Numbered from the stretch's first letter, positions 17,038 through 25,822 are shown. The stretch: DNA of 64,000 bases from Thalassotalea insulae (GCF_030161395.1 NZ_BSST01000001.1:2976001-3040000); one strand, 5' to 3'. Notes: a model not told the origin generated them from the letters alone. Numbers and translations: made by a program.

Positions 17038-18672
17038 ATGAAAACATGGTTTAAATCAGGCGCTCCCTGGATTTGGTTATCAGCTGGTGGTGTTAGTATC
17101 AGTTTGATTTCTGTCCTTGGTTTATTATGGTTAATTGCCTCACGTGGCCTGTCGTATTTTTGGCCGGCAGATATCTATCAGTTTGAATTAACGGATGAGC
17201 AAGGTAAATCATCGACGGTGATCGGTGAAATTTACGACAGAGAAAGTATTCCGGCGCAGCAATTAGCGCATTTAGATCTCAAGTTAGACGATGAGCAAGA
17301 TGTTGAACGCTTATTGATCAAAACCGGTAACCGGGAATTAGTCAGCCTTGATTTTCGCTGGTTATTGGTGCCGCAAATCACTCAACAGTCTACTCCGGAA
17401 GATTTAGTGCTGGTTGAGCGCAGAACTAACGGCAACTTCTATGGCTATATCGAGACATTAATTCTTGATGGTCAGCAGGTATCATTAGATAAAATGCCTG
17501 AACTGCTGGAACGTGTGATTGCGTTTCAAGAGCAAATTGACGAATTGCAAGCTGTTGATATCGGAGCAATTAACTATCAAATTGAGCGTTTGCGTTTAAA
17601 GGAGCGTAAATATCGTTTAGAGGGAAGTTTAACTGATGAGCAAGCTCAGCAAATTGCCGATGAAGTGGCTCAATTAAAAGCAGAATATCAGACACTTGAG
17701 CAGCAGCTAATGGTGTTACGTCAAAAAGTGTCGCGCGATCAGTTAAAAATGCGTGCTATGGATGGACAAATTATCACTATTAATTTCGAGCATATTTTAA
17801 AAGTATCCTTTAATAATAAGCTGTATTGGCTGGAAAAAGTTGGCGTATTCTTTAGTCAGATAGCCACCTTTGTTAGCGAAGATCCTCGAGAAGCAAATAC
17901 TGAAGGAGGGGTATTCCCGGCCATTTTTGGTACTGTGTTAATGGTATTGCTGATGACAGTGATCGTTTCTCCTATGGGAGTGATTGCGGCAATTTATTTA
18001 CATGAGTATGCCGGAAACAATGCCTTAACTCGCTTATTACGCATCGCCGTGATTAACTTAGCTGGTGTGCCATCGATTGTTTATGGTGTTTTTGGTTTAG
18101 GTTTCTTTGTCTATATGGTCGGCGGCAGTTTAGATCAGCTGTTCTACCCTGAAAATTTACCTAGTCCAACGTTTGGCACACCTGGTGTGATGTGGTCAGC
18201 TATTACGCTCGCAATTTTGACCTTACCTGTAGTCATTGTTTCTACAGAAGAAGGTTTGTCGAGAATACCAGCCGCGATGCGTCATGGTAGTTTGGCATTA
18301 GGCGCAACAAAAGCGGAAACCTTGTGGCGCATTATTTTACCTATTGCCAGCCCGGCAATTATGACGGGGATTATTTTAGCGATTGCTCGCGCAGCCGGTG
18401 AAGTGGCACCGTTAATGTTGGTTGGAGTGGTGAAAATGGCGCCTAACTTGCCATTAGATGGAAACTTCCCGTTCCTGCATTTGGAGCGCAAATTTATGCA
18501 CCTTGGTTTCCATATTTATGATGTTGGCTTCCAAAGCCCTAATGTTGAAGCGGCGCGACCATTAGTTTATGCCACTGCGTTATTGTTAGTGACAATTATA
18601 GTCGCGTTAAATATGACGGCAGTATCAATACGTAACCGCTTGCGTGAAAAATATCGGATGTTAGAACATTAA
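17038..18672 (+). CDS. pstA: Phosphate ABC transporter permease PstA, long form
   Basis: 544 residues (E. coli PstA about 296). An N-terminal helix (about 10-34) precedes a periplasmic insertion to about residue 290 that contains a predicted coiled coil (about 160-240, many E/Q/L/K heptads around IERLRLKERKYRLEGSLT). The C-terminal permease carries LALGATKAETLWRIILP and GIILAIARAAGEVAPLML, typical of PstA. 18 bp downstream of pstC, GGGAG before the ATG. The matched enlargement of PstC and PstA suggests that the two periplasmic parts interact. Confidence 0.93.
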   Translation: MKTWFKSGAPWIWLSAGGVSISLISVLGLLWLIASRGLSYFWPADIYQFELTDEQGKSSTVIGEIYDRESIPAQQLAHLDLKLDDEQDVERLLIKTGNRELVSLDFRWLLVPQITQQSTPEDLVLVERRTNGNFYGYIETLILDGQQVSLDKMPELLERVIAFQEQIDELQAVDIGAINYQIERLRLKERKYRLEGSLTDEQAQQIADEVAQLKAEYQTLEQQLMVLRQKVSRDQLKMRAMDGQIITINFEHILKVSFNNKLYWLEKVGVFFSQIATFVSEDPREANTEGGVFPAIFGTVLMVLLMTVIVSPMGVIAAIYLHEYAGNNALTRLLRIAVINLAGVPSIVYGVFGLGFFVYMVGGSLDQLFYPENLPSPTFGTPGVMWSAITLAILTLPVVIVSTEEGLSRIPAAMRHGSLALGATKAETLWRIILPIASPAIMTGIILAIARAAGEVAPLMLVGVVKMAPNLPLDGNFPFLHLERKFMHLGFHIYDVGFQSPNVEAARPLVYATALLLVTIIVALNMTAVSIRNRLREKYRMLEH

Positions 18673-18752
18673 TCATTTAATGTTGTAGCCAGAAGCTTAG
18701 CTTCACACTGAAAAGATTACTGAAAGTAAAAGAAAAAATTAAAGAGAACATT

Positions 18753-19577
18753 ATGATTTCTGTTAGCCCTAAAACGAGTTCGGCGTTACAAACGAAAATT
18801 GATTTGAATAATCTTTCACCCGAGCAAAAGGCGTTAGAGATAAACAAACTCAATTTATATTATGGTGAGAAACAAGCGCTGCAAAACATCACCATGGCGA
18901 TCCCTAAAGGGCAAGTGACCGCATTTATCGGACCAAGTGGTTGCGGTAAGTCGACCTTGTTACGTTGTATCAACCGTATGAATGACTTAGTGGATTCTTG
19001 CCGTATTGACGGAGAAATTAATCTTCACGGTGAAAATATCTATAATAAGCATGTCGATGTTGCGGCATTGCGTCGTAAAGTTGGCATGGTGTTTCAGCGA
19101 CCTAATCCGTTTCCAAAAAGCATATACGAAAATGTGATTTACGGCTTACGTATCACCGGGGAAAGCAATCGCCGTGTTTTAGATGAAGCAGTTGAAAAAT
19201 CATTGCGTAGTGCTGCATTATGGAATGAAGTAAAAGACAGATTACACGATAGTGCTTTAGGGTTATCTGGTGGTCAGCAACAGCGTTTAGTGATTGCCCG
19301 CGCGATTGCGATTGAGCCAGAAGTATTATTGCTTGATGAACCAACCTCGGCGTTAGATCCTATTTCAACGTTAACGATTGAAGAGTTGATCAACGACTTG
19401 AAAAAGCAATTTACTGTCGTAATCGTGACTCATAATATGCAACAGGCAGCACGGGTGTCAGATCAAACCGCCTTTATGTATATGGGCGACTTGATTGAAT
19501 ACAGTGATACTAATACCTTGTTCACTACGCCGATGAAAAAGAAAACCGAAGACTATATAACTGGCCGATACGGTTAA
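18753..19577 (+). CDS. pstB: Phosphate import ATP-binding protein PstB
   Basis: 274 residues. ABC ATPase with Walker A GPSGCGKST (60-68), Q-loop region VFQRPNPFPKSIYENV, signature LSGGQQQRLVIARAIA, Walker B VLLLDEPTSALDP and switch His in VTHNMQQAARVS. The QRPNPFPKSI and ALDPISTLTIEELI segments are specific to PstB. It energises PstCA. It follows pstA by 80 bp, a gap holding only a short inverted repeat (GAAGCT/AGCTTC), and precedes phoU by 24 bp. Confidence 0.97.
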   Translation: MISVSPKTSSALQTKIDLNNLSPEQKALEINKLNLYYGEKQALQNITMAIPKGQVTAFIGPSGCGKSTLLRCINRMNDLVDSCRIDGEINLHGENIYNKHVDVAALRRKVGMVFQRPNPFPKSIYENVIYGLRITGESNRRVLDEAVEKSLRSAALWNEVKDRLHDSALGLSGGQQQRLVIARAIAIEPEVLLLDEPTSALDPISTLTIEELINDLKKQFTVVIVTHNMQQAARVSDQTAFMYMGDLIEYSDTNTLFTTPMKKKTEDYITGRYG

Positions 19578-19601
19578 TCATTGAATCATTAGGAGCAAAT
19601 A

Positions 19602-20288
19602 ATGGATAATTTAAATATTGGCCGTCATATTTCGGGACAATTTAACGAAGATTTGGAGCGTGTAATAAATCACGTGATGCAAATGGGTGGCTTAGTTGAA
19701 AAACAATTGAGTGATGCGTTAACGGCGGTGGCGGATTCAGACGAAAACTTAGCCAATAAAGTACTCACCAGTGATGACGCTATTAATGATTTTGAAGTCA
19801 GTATTGATGATGAATGTACCCGCATTATTGCAAAACGCCAGCCAGCGGCCGGTGACTTACGTTTAATTATGGCGATTGTTAAAACCATCGCAGATTTAGA
19901 GCGTATCGGTGACGAAGCGCAAAAAATTTCACAAGTAGCATTAGAAAGCTTGACCAGTGCCCATAAGGATTTGTTACGTAATCTAGAAAATCTAGGGCGC
20001 CGGGTATTAGAGTGTTTACAAACAACTTTAGATGCTTTCACTCGCATGGATGTAGAAACTGCGATTAAAACCCATAAAAGTGATGAAAAAATTGATCGTG
20101 AATATGAAGCATTAATGCGTCAGTTAATGACTTATATGATGGAAGAACCACGCTCTATTCCACAAATTATGAGTGTTATTTGGTCGGCTCGGGCGTTAGA
20201 GCGTATTGGCGATCGTTGTCAGAATATTTGTGAATATATTATTTACTTTGTTAATGGCAAGGTGGTACGTCATTCATCACCAGAGTAA
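19602..20288 (+). CDS. phoU: Phosphate signalling protein PhoU
   Basis: 228 residues, two helical PhoU bundles. Each has the metal-binding acidic repeat: DDAINDFEVSIDDECTRIIA with LIMAIVKTIADLERIGDEA in the first, and HKSDEKIDREYEALMRQL with VIWSARALERIGDRCQNI in the second. PhoU links Pst transport to repression of PhoBR. Last gene of pstCAB-phoU; AGGAG precedes the ATG. A strong terminator follows at 20316-20351. Confidence 0.96.
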   Translation: MDNLNIGRHISGQFNEDLERVINHVMQMGGLVEKQLSDALTAVADSDENLANKVLTSDDAINDFEVSIDDECTRIIAKRQPAAGDLRLIMAIVKTIADLERIGDEAQKISQVALESLTSAHKDLLRNLENLGRRVLECLQTTLDAFTRMDVETAIKTHKSDEKIDREYEALMRQLMTYMMEEPRSIPQIMSVIWSARALERIGDRCQNICEYIIYFVNGKVVRHSSPE

Positions 20289-20315
20289 CACGTTCATATA
20301 AACGTCTATAATGTG

Positions 20316-20351
20316 AGACTATGCTCAAATTTTTTCAGCATAGTCTTTTTT
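20316..20351 (+). terminator. Terminator of pst-phoU operon
   Basis: Ten-base arms AGACTATGCT (20316-20325) and AGCATAGTCT (20337-20346), 11-base loop, followed by five or more T residues. It ends the pst-phoU unit. Confidence 0.9.
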
Positions 20352-20441
20352 ATTGATATGCGGTTGTTTCCTAATTGTGTCAAATAAGTTAATATCCGCG
20401 CGAATTAAAACAAAGAGCAATAAAGCTCCTGGAAAATAATT

Positions 20442-21122
20442 ATGGCCAGCAATTCAATTCTCGGTGTCTTTGCAAAATCACCACTTAAACCATTAGAAAA
20501 ACATATTCGAATGGTATCTAAATGTTCTAAACAACTGGTTCCTTTTTTTGACGCGGTTGCACAGTGTGACTGGTCAACGGCAGGTAAAATCCGAACCAAA
20601 ATTTCTAAATACGAGCGACAAGCCGACGACTTGAAACGTCAATTACGTTTAGAGTTGCCAGGTGGCTTATTTATGCCAGTTGATCGTGCGGATTTGTTAG
20701 AGTTGTTAACTCAGCAAGATAAAATTGCAAATAAAGCGAAAGATATTGCTGGACGGATCTTTGGACGCAAACTAGAAATTCCTGAAACCTTGCATGAAGA
20801 GTTCAAGCAATATGTTGCCCGTTGTATTGATGCGATTGAAAAAGCGGCTGAAGCGATTAATGAGTTAGATGACTTATTAGAAACCGGCTTCAGAGGCAGA
20901 GAAGTAGAGTATGTCGAGAAGATGATCGAACAGCTTGACCGTATCGAAGATGATACCGATACATTGCAAGTGTCATTACGTAAAAACTTATTAGCAATTG
21001 AAGACGACCTTAAACCAGTCGATGTTATGTTTTTATATCAAATTATTGAGTGGGTAGGAGACCTAGCAGATTTAGCCGAAAGAGTCGGTGCTCGATTAGA
21101 AATTTTACTGGCTAGAAAATAA
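20442..21122 (+). CDS. DUF47 family PhoU-like protein (TIGR00153 type)
   Basis: 226 residues, all-helical, PhoU-like. Typical segments are GVFAKSPLKPLEKHI at the N-terminus, ADDLKRQLRLELPGGLFMP and IIEWVGDLADLAERVGARLE at the C-terminus. In many bacteria this family is encoded directly before a PiT transporter and is thought to control it. Here the PiT gene begins 9 bp downstream. It has its own intergenic region after the phoU terminator, with no evident Pho box, so it is probably regulated separately from pst. Confidence 0.92.
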   Translation: MASNSILGVFAKSPLKPLEKHIRMVSKCSKQLVPFFDAVAQCDWSTAGKIRTKISKYERQADDLKRQLRLELPGGLFMPVDRADLLELLTQQDKIANKAKDIAGRIFGRKLEIPETLHEEFKQYVARCIDAIEKAAEAINELDDLLETGFRGREVEYVEKMIEQLDRIEDDTDTLQVSLRKNLLAIEDDLKPVDVMFLYQIIEWVGDLADLAERVGARLEILLARK

Positions 21123-21131
21123 GGGTTAGTC

Positions 21132-22427
21132 ATGGATATTTTACTTCAACATGGCTCAACGTTAGTCATGATCGCAGCCGTGGTCGGCTTTTTTATGGCT
21201 TGGGGCATCGGTGCCAATGATGTTGCCAATGCGATGGGAACATCGGTTGGTTCTAAAGCGTTAACGATAAAACAGGCAATCTTCATTGCCATGGTATTTG
21301 AATTTGCCGGTGCCTACCTTGCTGGTGGAGAGGTGACTTCAACTATACGTAAAGGCATTATTGATCCCGCACTCTTTGTTGATATTCCTGAACTGTTAGT
21401 CTTTGGTATGATCTCAGCGCTACTTGCTGCGGCAACCTGGTTGCTAGTGGCTTCGGTATTAGGCTGGCCGGTATCAACTACCCATTCAATTGTTGGTGCT
21501 ATTATTGGTTTTGCTGCTATTGGTATTAGCCCAGATACTGTTGCGTGGAGCAAAGTCGGTGGTATTGTCGGTAGCTGGATCATTACGCCATTGATTTCTG
21601 GTGTGATTGCTTTTGTTATTTTTAACAGTGCCCAGAAACTTATTTTTGATACCGACAAGCCATTAGTTCAGGCGAAAAAATATGTGCCATTTTACATGTT
21701 TTTAGCTGGCTTTATTTTATCGTTAGTAACGATTAAAAAAGGGTTAAAACATATTGGTTTAGACAATGTTAACTTAGGTTTTTATAACTTTGAGTTACAG
21801 GGTGCTGGTGGTTATTACTTAGCGGTACTGGTTGCTATTTTGGTCGCGCTGTTAGGCAAATACTTTATTAGTAAGCTTAAGTTTGATGAGAGCGCTGATA
21901 AAACCATGCATTATGCTAATGTTGAAAAGGTTTTCGCGGTACTTATGGTAGTAACGGCATGTTGTATGGCATTTGCTCATGGATCTAACGATGTTGCTAA
22001 CGCTATCGGTCCATTAGCGGCTGTAGTGAGTATCGTCGAGCATGGTGGTGAAATTGCTAAGAAAGCTGCATTAGTGTGGTGGATATTGCCTCTTGGTGGT
22101 TTAGGTATTGTTGCCGGTCTTGCATTATTTGGTCATCGCGTTATCGCGACTATTGGTAAAGGCATTACCCATTTAACACCCAGTAGAGGTTTTGCGGCTG
22201 AATTAGCGGCTGCTTGTACTGTGGTTATTGCATCAGGTGCTGGCTTACCCATTTCAACCACACAAACGCTTGTTGGTGCCGTATTAGGTGTTGGTATGGC
22301 CCGTGGTATAGCGGCGATTAATTTAGGCGTAGTGAGAAATATCGTGGTTTCTTGGGTTATTACCTTGCCTGTAGGCGCTGGCTTATCTATTGTCTTTTTC
22401 TGGATCATGCAAGCCATGTTCAGCTAA
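21132..22427 (+). CDS. PiT-family inorganic phosphate transporter
   Basis: 431 residues, about 10-12 hydrophobic segments. The family duplication is plain: GANDVANAMGTSVGSKALT (about 27-45) and AHGSNDVANAIGPLAA (about 277-292), with WPVSTTHSIVGAIIG and LPISTTQTLVGAVLG in matching positions. It imports Pi (or metal-phosphate) using the proton or sodium gradient. Cotranscribed with the DUF47 gene 9 bp upstream. Followed by a bidirectional terminator at 22469-22502. Confidence 0.95.
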   Translation: MDILLQHGSTLVMIAAVVGFFMAWGIGANDVANAMGTSVGSKALTIKQAIFIAMVFEFAGAYLAGGEVTSTIRKGIIDPALFVDIPELLVFGMISALLAAATWLLVASVLGWPVSTTHSIVGAIIGFAAIGISPDTVAWSKVGGIVGSWIITPLISGVIAFVIFNSAQKLIFDTDKPLVQAKKYVPFYMFLAGFILSLVTIKKGLKHIGLDNVNLGFYNFELQGAGGYYLAVLVAILVALLGKYFISKLKFDESADKTMHYANVEKVFAVLMVVTACCMAFAHGSNDVANAIGPLAAVVSIVEHGGEIAKKAALVWWILPLGGLGIVAGLALFGHRVIATIGKGITHLTPSRGFAAELAAACTVVIASGAGLPISTTQTLVGAVLGVGMARGIAAINLGVVRNIVVSWVITLPVGAGLSIVFFWIMQAMFS

Positions 22428-22468
22428 CATTAAATGCAGTATTAGGGCATGCCCTAGTATTTAAAATT

Positions 22469-22502
22469 AAAAAACCGCTTAAATCCATTAAGCGGTTTTT
22501 TA
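22469..22502. terminator. Bidirectional terminator between PiT gene and ppiC-like gene
   Basis: Arms AACCGCTTAA (22473-22482) and TTAAGCGGTT (22488-22497), 5-base loop, with A residues before and T residues after. It serves the PiT gene on plus and the isomerase gene on minus. Confidence 0.9.
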
Positions 22503-22521
22503 TTGTCTGAGTTTTTTAGAT

Positions 22522-22803
22522 TTAATCAGTTCTTCGCGTCACTTCAACCAAATGGTAGCCAAATTGTGTTTTTATCGGTCCTTGTAGTTGATTGAGTTCG
22601 GCAGAAAATACCACCTCATCAAATTCCTTCACCATTTGTCCTTGGCTAAATGAACCTAATGCCCCTCCCTGCATTTTCGAAGGACAGCTAGAATATTGCT
22701 TCGCTAAATGGGTAAAATCTTCACCGGAGTTAATCCGATCTTTTAACTCGATACATAGTTCTTCGGTATCGACTAAAATGTGTCTGGCAGATGCAGTGAG
22801 CAT
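22522..22803 (-). CDS. Parvulin-type peptidyl-prolyl isomerase (PpiC-like)
   Basis: 93 residues, a single rotamase domain. It has the parvulin segments SARHILV at the start, FTHLAKQYSSCPSKMQGGALGSFSQGQMVKEFDEVVF in the middle (with the conserved GGxLG), and QFGYHLVEV at the end. No signal peptide, so cytoplasmic, like E. coli PpiC (93 residues). AAGGA lies 5 bases before the ATG. Monocistronic, convergent with the PiT gene. Confidence 0.92.
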   Translation of the reverse strand: MLTASARHILVDTEELCIELKDRINSGEDFTHLAKQYSSCPSKMQGGALGSFSQGQMVKEFDEVVFSAELNQLQGPIKTQFGYHLVEVTRRTD

Positions 22804-23100
22804 GGCTTCCTTTATGATTATTCTGTTGCTCAGAACACCAACCTTAGCGCATTTTTTTCAGTAAGAAAAGACTGCAATCAGCAATTATGGCAACAAAATT
22901 TTAATTTGTATATTTGTACTATCTTTATGTTTTACTTGATGTTATTCCAATAAATGCTTGTTATGCTTAGCAAGGAAAAGTCTTAGATTTAGCGGCGATA
23001 ATTATTTTTAAATTTATTTTAAAAATTTTCAAACTATTTGGCGACTACTCACTACTTTATTAATAACAATAATGTTAATTAACGAAATATAGGAAAATGC

Positions 23101-23649
23101 GTGTTTGAGCGAAGCGACGAAACGCTAGTTAAACAAGCGCTTAATGGTAAAAAGTCTGCTTGGATAACCTTGGTAAAACGTTATGAAAAACAGTTATACA
23201 ATTATGCATTACGCATGGTCAGTCATAGGGAAGATGCTATGGACCTTATGCAGGATGTCTTTGTTGCTGTATTTCGCAATTTGTCATCATTTCGTGGTGA
23301 CGCGCCATTTAAAGGTTGGTTATTTAAAATTGCTCATTATCGCTGTATCGAGTTTTATCGGCGCAAAAAGCCGATGCAATCGCTACACGATACCCCGGAG
23401 CAAGAAGATCTTGATGACAACGATAGTCCCGAATTAACAATGGTGAGCGGCCAGCAGGCAACTGAAGTCCAAAACGCGTTAAAACTATTGCCGGTGAATC
23501 AGAAAATGGTGGTGGAAATGAAGTTTTTTCAGCACGCAACCTTTGAAGAAATTGCCTATCAGTTAGGAATTTCAACTAATACTGCGAAATCGCGCTTATA
23601 TAGTGCATTAGATAAGTTAAAAAATCATTTGGAGTTGGATTATGTCTAA
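23101..23649 (+). CDS. ECF sigma factor (sigma-70 family)
   Basis: 182 residues from a GTG start with AGGA upstream. Region 2 (about 25-90) has YNYALRMVSHREDAMDLMQDVF and the -10 recognition helix FKGWLFKIAHYRCIEFYRRKK. Region 4 (about 120-175) has LPVNQKMVVEMKFFQHATFEEIAYQLGIS and TAKSRLYSALDKL. No region 1.1 or 3, so ECF type. It overlaps the next gene by 8 bp, the standard coupling of an ECF sigma factor with its anti-sigma factor. The preceding 240 bp is AT-rich and shows no recognisable ECF promoter to my eye. Confidence 0.92.
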   Translation: MFERSDETLVKQALNGKKSAWITLVKRYEKQLYNYALRMVSHREDAMDLMQDVFVAVFRNLSSFRGDAPFKGWLFKIAHYRCIEFYRRKKPMQSLHDTPEQEDLDDNDSPELTMVSGQQATEVQNALKLLPVNQKMVVEMKFFQHATFEEIAYQLGISTNTAKSRLYSALDKLKNHLELDYV

Positions 23650-24352
23650 CAGTAAAGATACCGACTTAGAGCGTAAGTTTTCCCAATGGCTGGAACATAG
23701 AACCAGTGAAGGGAATCAAACATCGGACGAACATCATTTTGCTGATGATAACTTATGGCAAGAGCGTCAGGCAGTGGCGAATCACCTTGCTCATCATGCC
23801 GATACCACTGAGCAGAAGGGCGTTCCTGCCTGGGATCGCGGAGCAACGTTTGTTAACGAAAAACCTGCTTGGTGGCAGTGGCAAGGATTGTCGGCATTTT
23901 CTTTCGCTTTTTCTTGTTTGGCGATAGCCATGGTGTTGCTGAAAGTGGAGTTAGTGGTCAAACCGGAAGGTATTATGTTGAGCTTTGCTGGTAACCATCA
24001 ACAGCAACAACTACAGCAAGAACAACAACTGGCCGCAATGTTAGACCAACGGCTACAGGCCTTTGCCAGTGAGCAGCAAGTGGTCTTGGCAAATTATGCT
24101 GCGGATATCAAAGTGAAACAGCAGCAAAGTAATTTAGAGCTTGCCAGTTACATCATGGGAGCCTCAAGACAGGAACGTAAAGAAGATATTGCTGATTTTA
24201 TTAAATACATTAACGAGCAATGGTCAGATGATCAGTATAAGCAAAACATTAAGTTTAGGCGGCTCGAACAAGCGATTAAGTATCGTAACACTAAGTTAGA
24301 TAACGGTTTAGGTTTGCAGTCACAACCTGCAGATTGGACAACAGAGGAGTAA
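23642..24352 (+). CDS. Single-pass membrane protein, probable anti-sigma factor
   Basis: 236 residues. Cytoplasmic N-terminus of about 80 residues, one membrane helix (about 82-100, LSAFSFAFSCLAIAMVLL), then a Q/E/K-rich helical outer part (about 118-225). The N-terminal part lacks the zinc HxxxCxxC anti-sigma motif, so if it binds sigma it is of another type. The 8-bp overlap with the sigma gene and the topology (cytoplasmic head, periplasmic tail) are the basis for the anti-sigma inference. It is followed 5 bp later by a secreted coiled-coil gene. No recognised family otherwise. Confidence 0.6.
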   Translation: MSNSKDTDLERKFSQWLEHRTSEGNQTSDEHHFADDNLWQERQAVANHLAHHADTTEQKGVPAWDRGATFVNEKPAWWQWQGLSAFSFAFSCLAIAMVLLKVELVVKPEGIMLSFAGNHQQQQLQQEQQLAAMLDQRLQAFASEQQVVLANYAADIKVKQQQSNLELASYIMGASRQERKEDIADFIKYINEQWSDDQYKQNIKFRRLEQAIKYRNTKLDNGLGLQSQPADWTTEE

Positions 24353-24357
24353 ATGAG

Positions 24358-25278
24358 ATGAAAAATATTGCGCCAATAGTATCAGGAATGTTGTTAGCTT
24401 TTGCAGGTACTGCGTTTGCCAATGATTTTGACGATATGCATAAGCAGTTGAGTATTATGAGTAAAATCATTAAATCATCGGTTGGTCAGGAGCAGGGGCA
24501 TAATCGATCGCGAATTACTGGGGTGGAGAGTGTTTACCTAAAAGGGCAGGGAGTGGTGTTCACTATCAATTCGAGTTCACATAATAGTCGTTGGGGAAGT
24601 TATAACTTTAATTTTGCCATGGCAGATATTCCTGAAATTCCACCGGTACCTGATATGCCTGAAGTAGCATTTGAATTTGAAGATATCGATGCTGGACAAA
24701 TCAACGAACATGTATCGAAAGCAATGGAACAAGCTGCAGAAGGCTATGAACGTGCAATAGAGTCGTTAAATGATGAACGAGATTCCTATCGTGATTTACG
24801 AGATGAGCAACGGGATCTGTCTTATCAAATAAGGGATTTGAAACGTGAAAAACGCGATATCGAGTATCAATTGCAACGAGCTGATGAAGAGTCGAAGAAA
24901 GAGCTATCATCGGAAGTGGAAAAATTAAAAACCAAACAAGCTAAAATTGAACAGCAGCGCGCTGTATTAGCTAAGCAAATGGCTGAGTATCAAAAACAAC
25001 AACAGGCTAAACAACAACAACAGGAAAAAGAGCGGAGCCAGTATTATCAAACACTAACCGCGTCATTAACGGAGTCTTTTTGTTTGTATGGTAATGGCTT
25101 AAAAGCGGTGCCGAAAAATGAACACGTTAGTTTGATTGTTAAGGCATCAGGCGAGAAAGAACGTAATCGCTATAAAGACACTATTTATGTCTTTAGTAAA
25201 AAGGATATTAGTGATTGTGCCAGCGATAAAATTGATGCCAAACGCTTATTAGCGAAAGGCCAGGGCTATCAGTTTTAA
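24358..25278 (+). CDS. Exported coiled-coil protein of unknown function
   Basis: 306 residues from an ATG with GAGGAG upstream. Signal peptide MKNIAPIVSGMLLAFAGTA, cut near FA/ND. The mature part has a Gly/Ser/Asn-rich stretch (about 45-80), an acidic Pro-rich stretch (IPEIPPVPDMPEV), a long charged coiled coil (about 105-220, full of E/R/K/D/Q heptads), and a C-terminal folded part (about 225-306) with two Cys. Third gene of the sigma factor cassette; probably periplasmic. It could be an envelope-stress sensor or the regulated target. I do not recognise the family. Confidence 0.7.
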   Translation: MKNIAPIVSGMLLAFAGTAFANDFDDMHKQLSIMSKIIKSSVGQEQGHNRSRITGVESVYLKGQGVVFTINSSSHNSRWGSYNFNFAMADIPEIPPVPDMPEVAFEFEDIDAGQINEHVSKAMEQAAEGYERAIESLNDERDSYRDLRDEQRDLSYQIRDLKREKRDIEYQLQRADEESKKELSSEVEKLKTKQAKIEQQRAVLAKQMAEYQKQQQAKQQQQEKERSQYYQTLTASLTESFCLYGNGLKAVPKNEHVSLIVKASGEKERNRYKDTIYVFSKKDISDCASDKIDAKRLLAKGQGYQF

Positions 25279-25439
25279 GGCGAACCGCGTTTAGTATAAA
25301 TAGCGTCTTAATAGAATGAGTTGTTCACTTGAATTGTCAGATTTGCTGTGTTTTTATTGCAAGTCTGGCAATTGTCTATTTGGTATTGGTAGCAGCTAAA
25401 AACACCATAGTTTGCTATTAGCTTTTATTCAGAGAAATT

Positions 25440-25688
25440 CATTTGGCTTATTAATGTCAGCACATGTGTCTCAGTCAAAGTTCCTTCATTCTCAAATGTT
25501 ACCCGGTGGATACGTGATTTCATTGGCAGTAAAAATGCTGCTTATGCTTATGTTAAAGCACAGAAGATGAACTTGGTGATTGCTCTGGAGCTAAAAGAAG
25601 AAATATGGGGTAAGTACATTTTATACTGCAAGACCCTGCAGGTATTAGAATTGATGTAGTTCAACATATAGAAGCTTCAGGTAATTAG
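25440..25688 (+). pseudogene. Remnant of a VOC (glyoxalase/bleomycin resistance) family gene
   Basis: The stretch has no long ORF, but two adjacent reading frames carry pieces of one VOC protein. The first ends AAYAYVKAQKMNLVIALELK then EEIWG, and the second resumes as HFILQDPAGIRIDVVQHIEA and stops at TAG 25686-25688. Together they match the C-terminal VOC pattern (KA.G..I...L..E.WG..HFI..DPAG..IDVVQ). A frameshift sits near 25611-25617. The N-terminal half is not recognisable. The rest of the 544-bp gap (25279-25822) holds only a terminator at 25717-25744. Confidence 0.7.
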
Positions 25689-25716
25689 TCAAAACGAAAT
25701 CTAACAAAGCCATCAA

Positions 25717-25744
25717 GCCTAGCACCTAAGCTAGGCGTTTTTTG
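25717..25744 (+). terminator. Rho-independent terminator after VOC remnant
   Basis: Arms GCCTAGC (25717-25723) and GCTAGGC (25730-25736), 6-base loop, then G and six T. Orientation fits the plus strand, that is the decayed VOC gene, supporting that it was once an expressed gene here. Confidence 0.8.
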
Positions 25745-25822
25745 TCTGGCTTGGCCAGCCTTCACGAAAAATGCTCCACTTCAATGGCGGCTTATAGCTT
25801 GCCTATCCGCTATCACCTCGTT

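Noticed and set aside
18693..18705. Short inverted repeat GAAGCT/AGCTTC between pstA and pstB
   Set aside because: Six-base arms and a one-base centre with no T-run; not a credible terminator, and the operon continues.
19670..20047. 125-residue antisense ORF in phoU
   Set aside because: Mirror of a well-conserved gene; composition follows phoU codon bias.
21314..21658. 114-residue antisense ORF in the PiT gene
   Set aside because: Shadow of a strongly conserved membrane protein gene with no independent signal.
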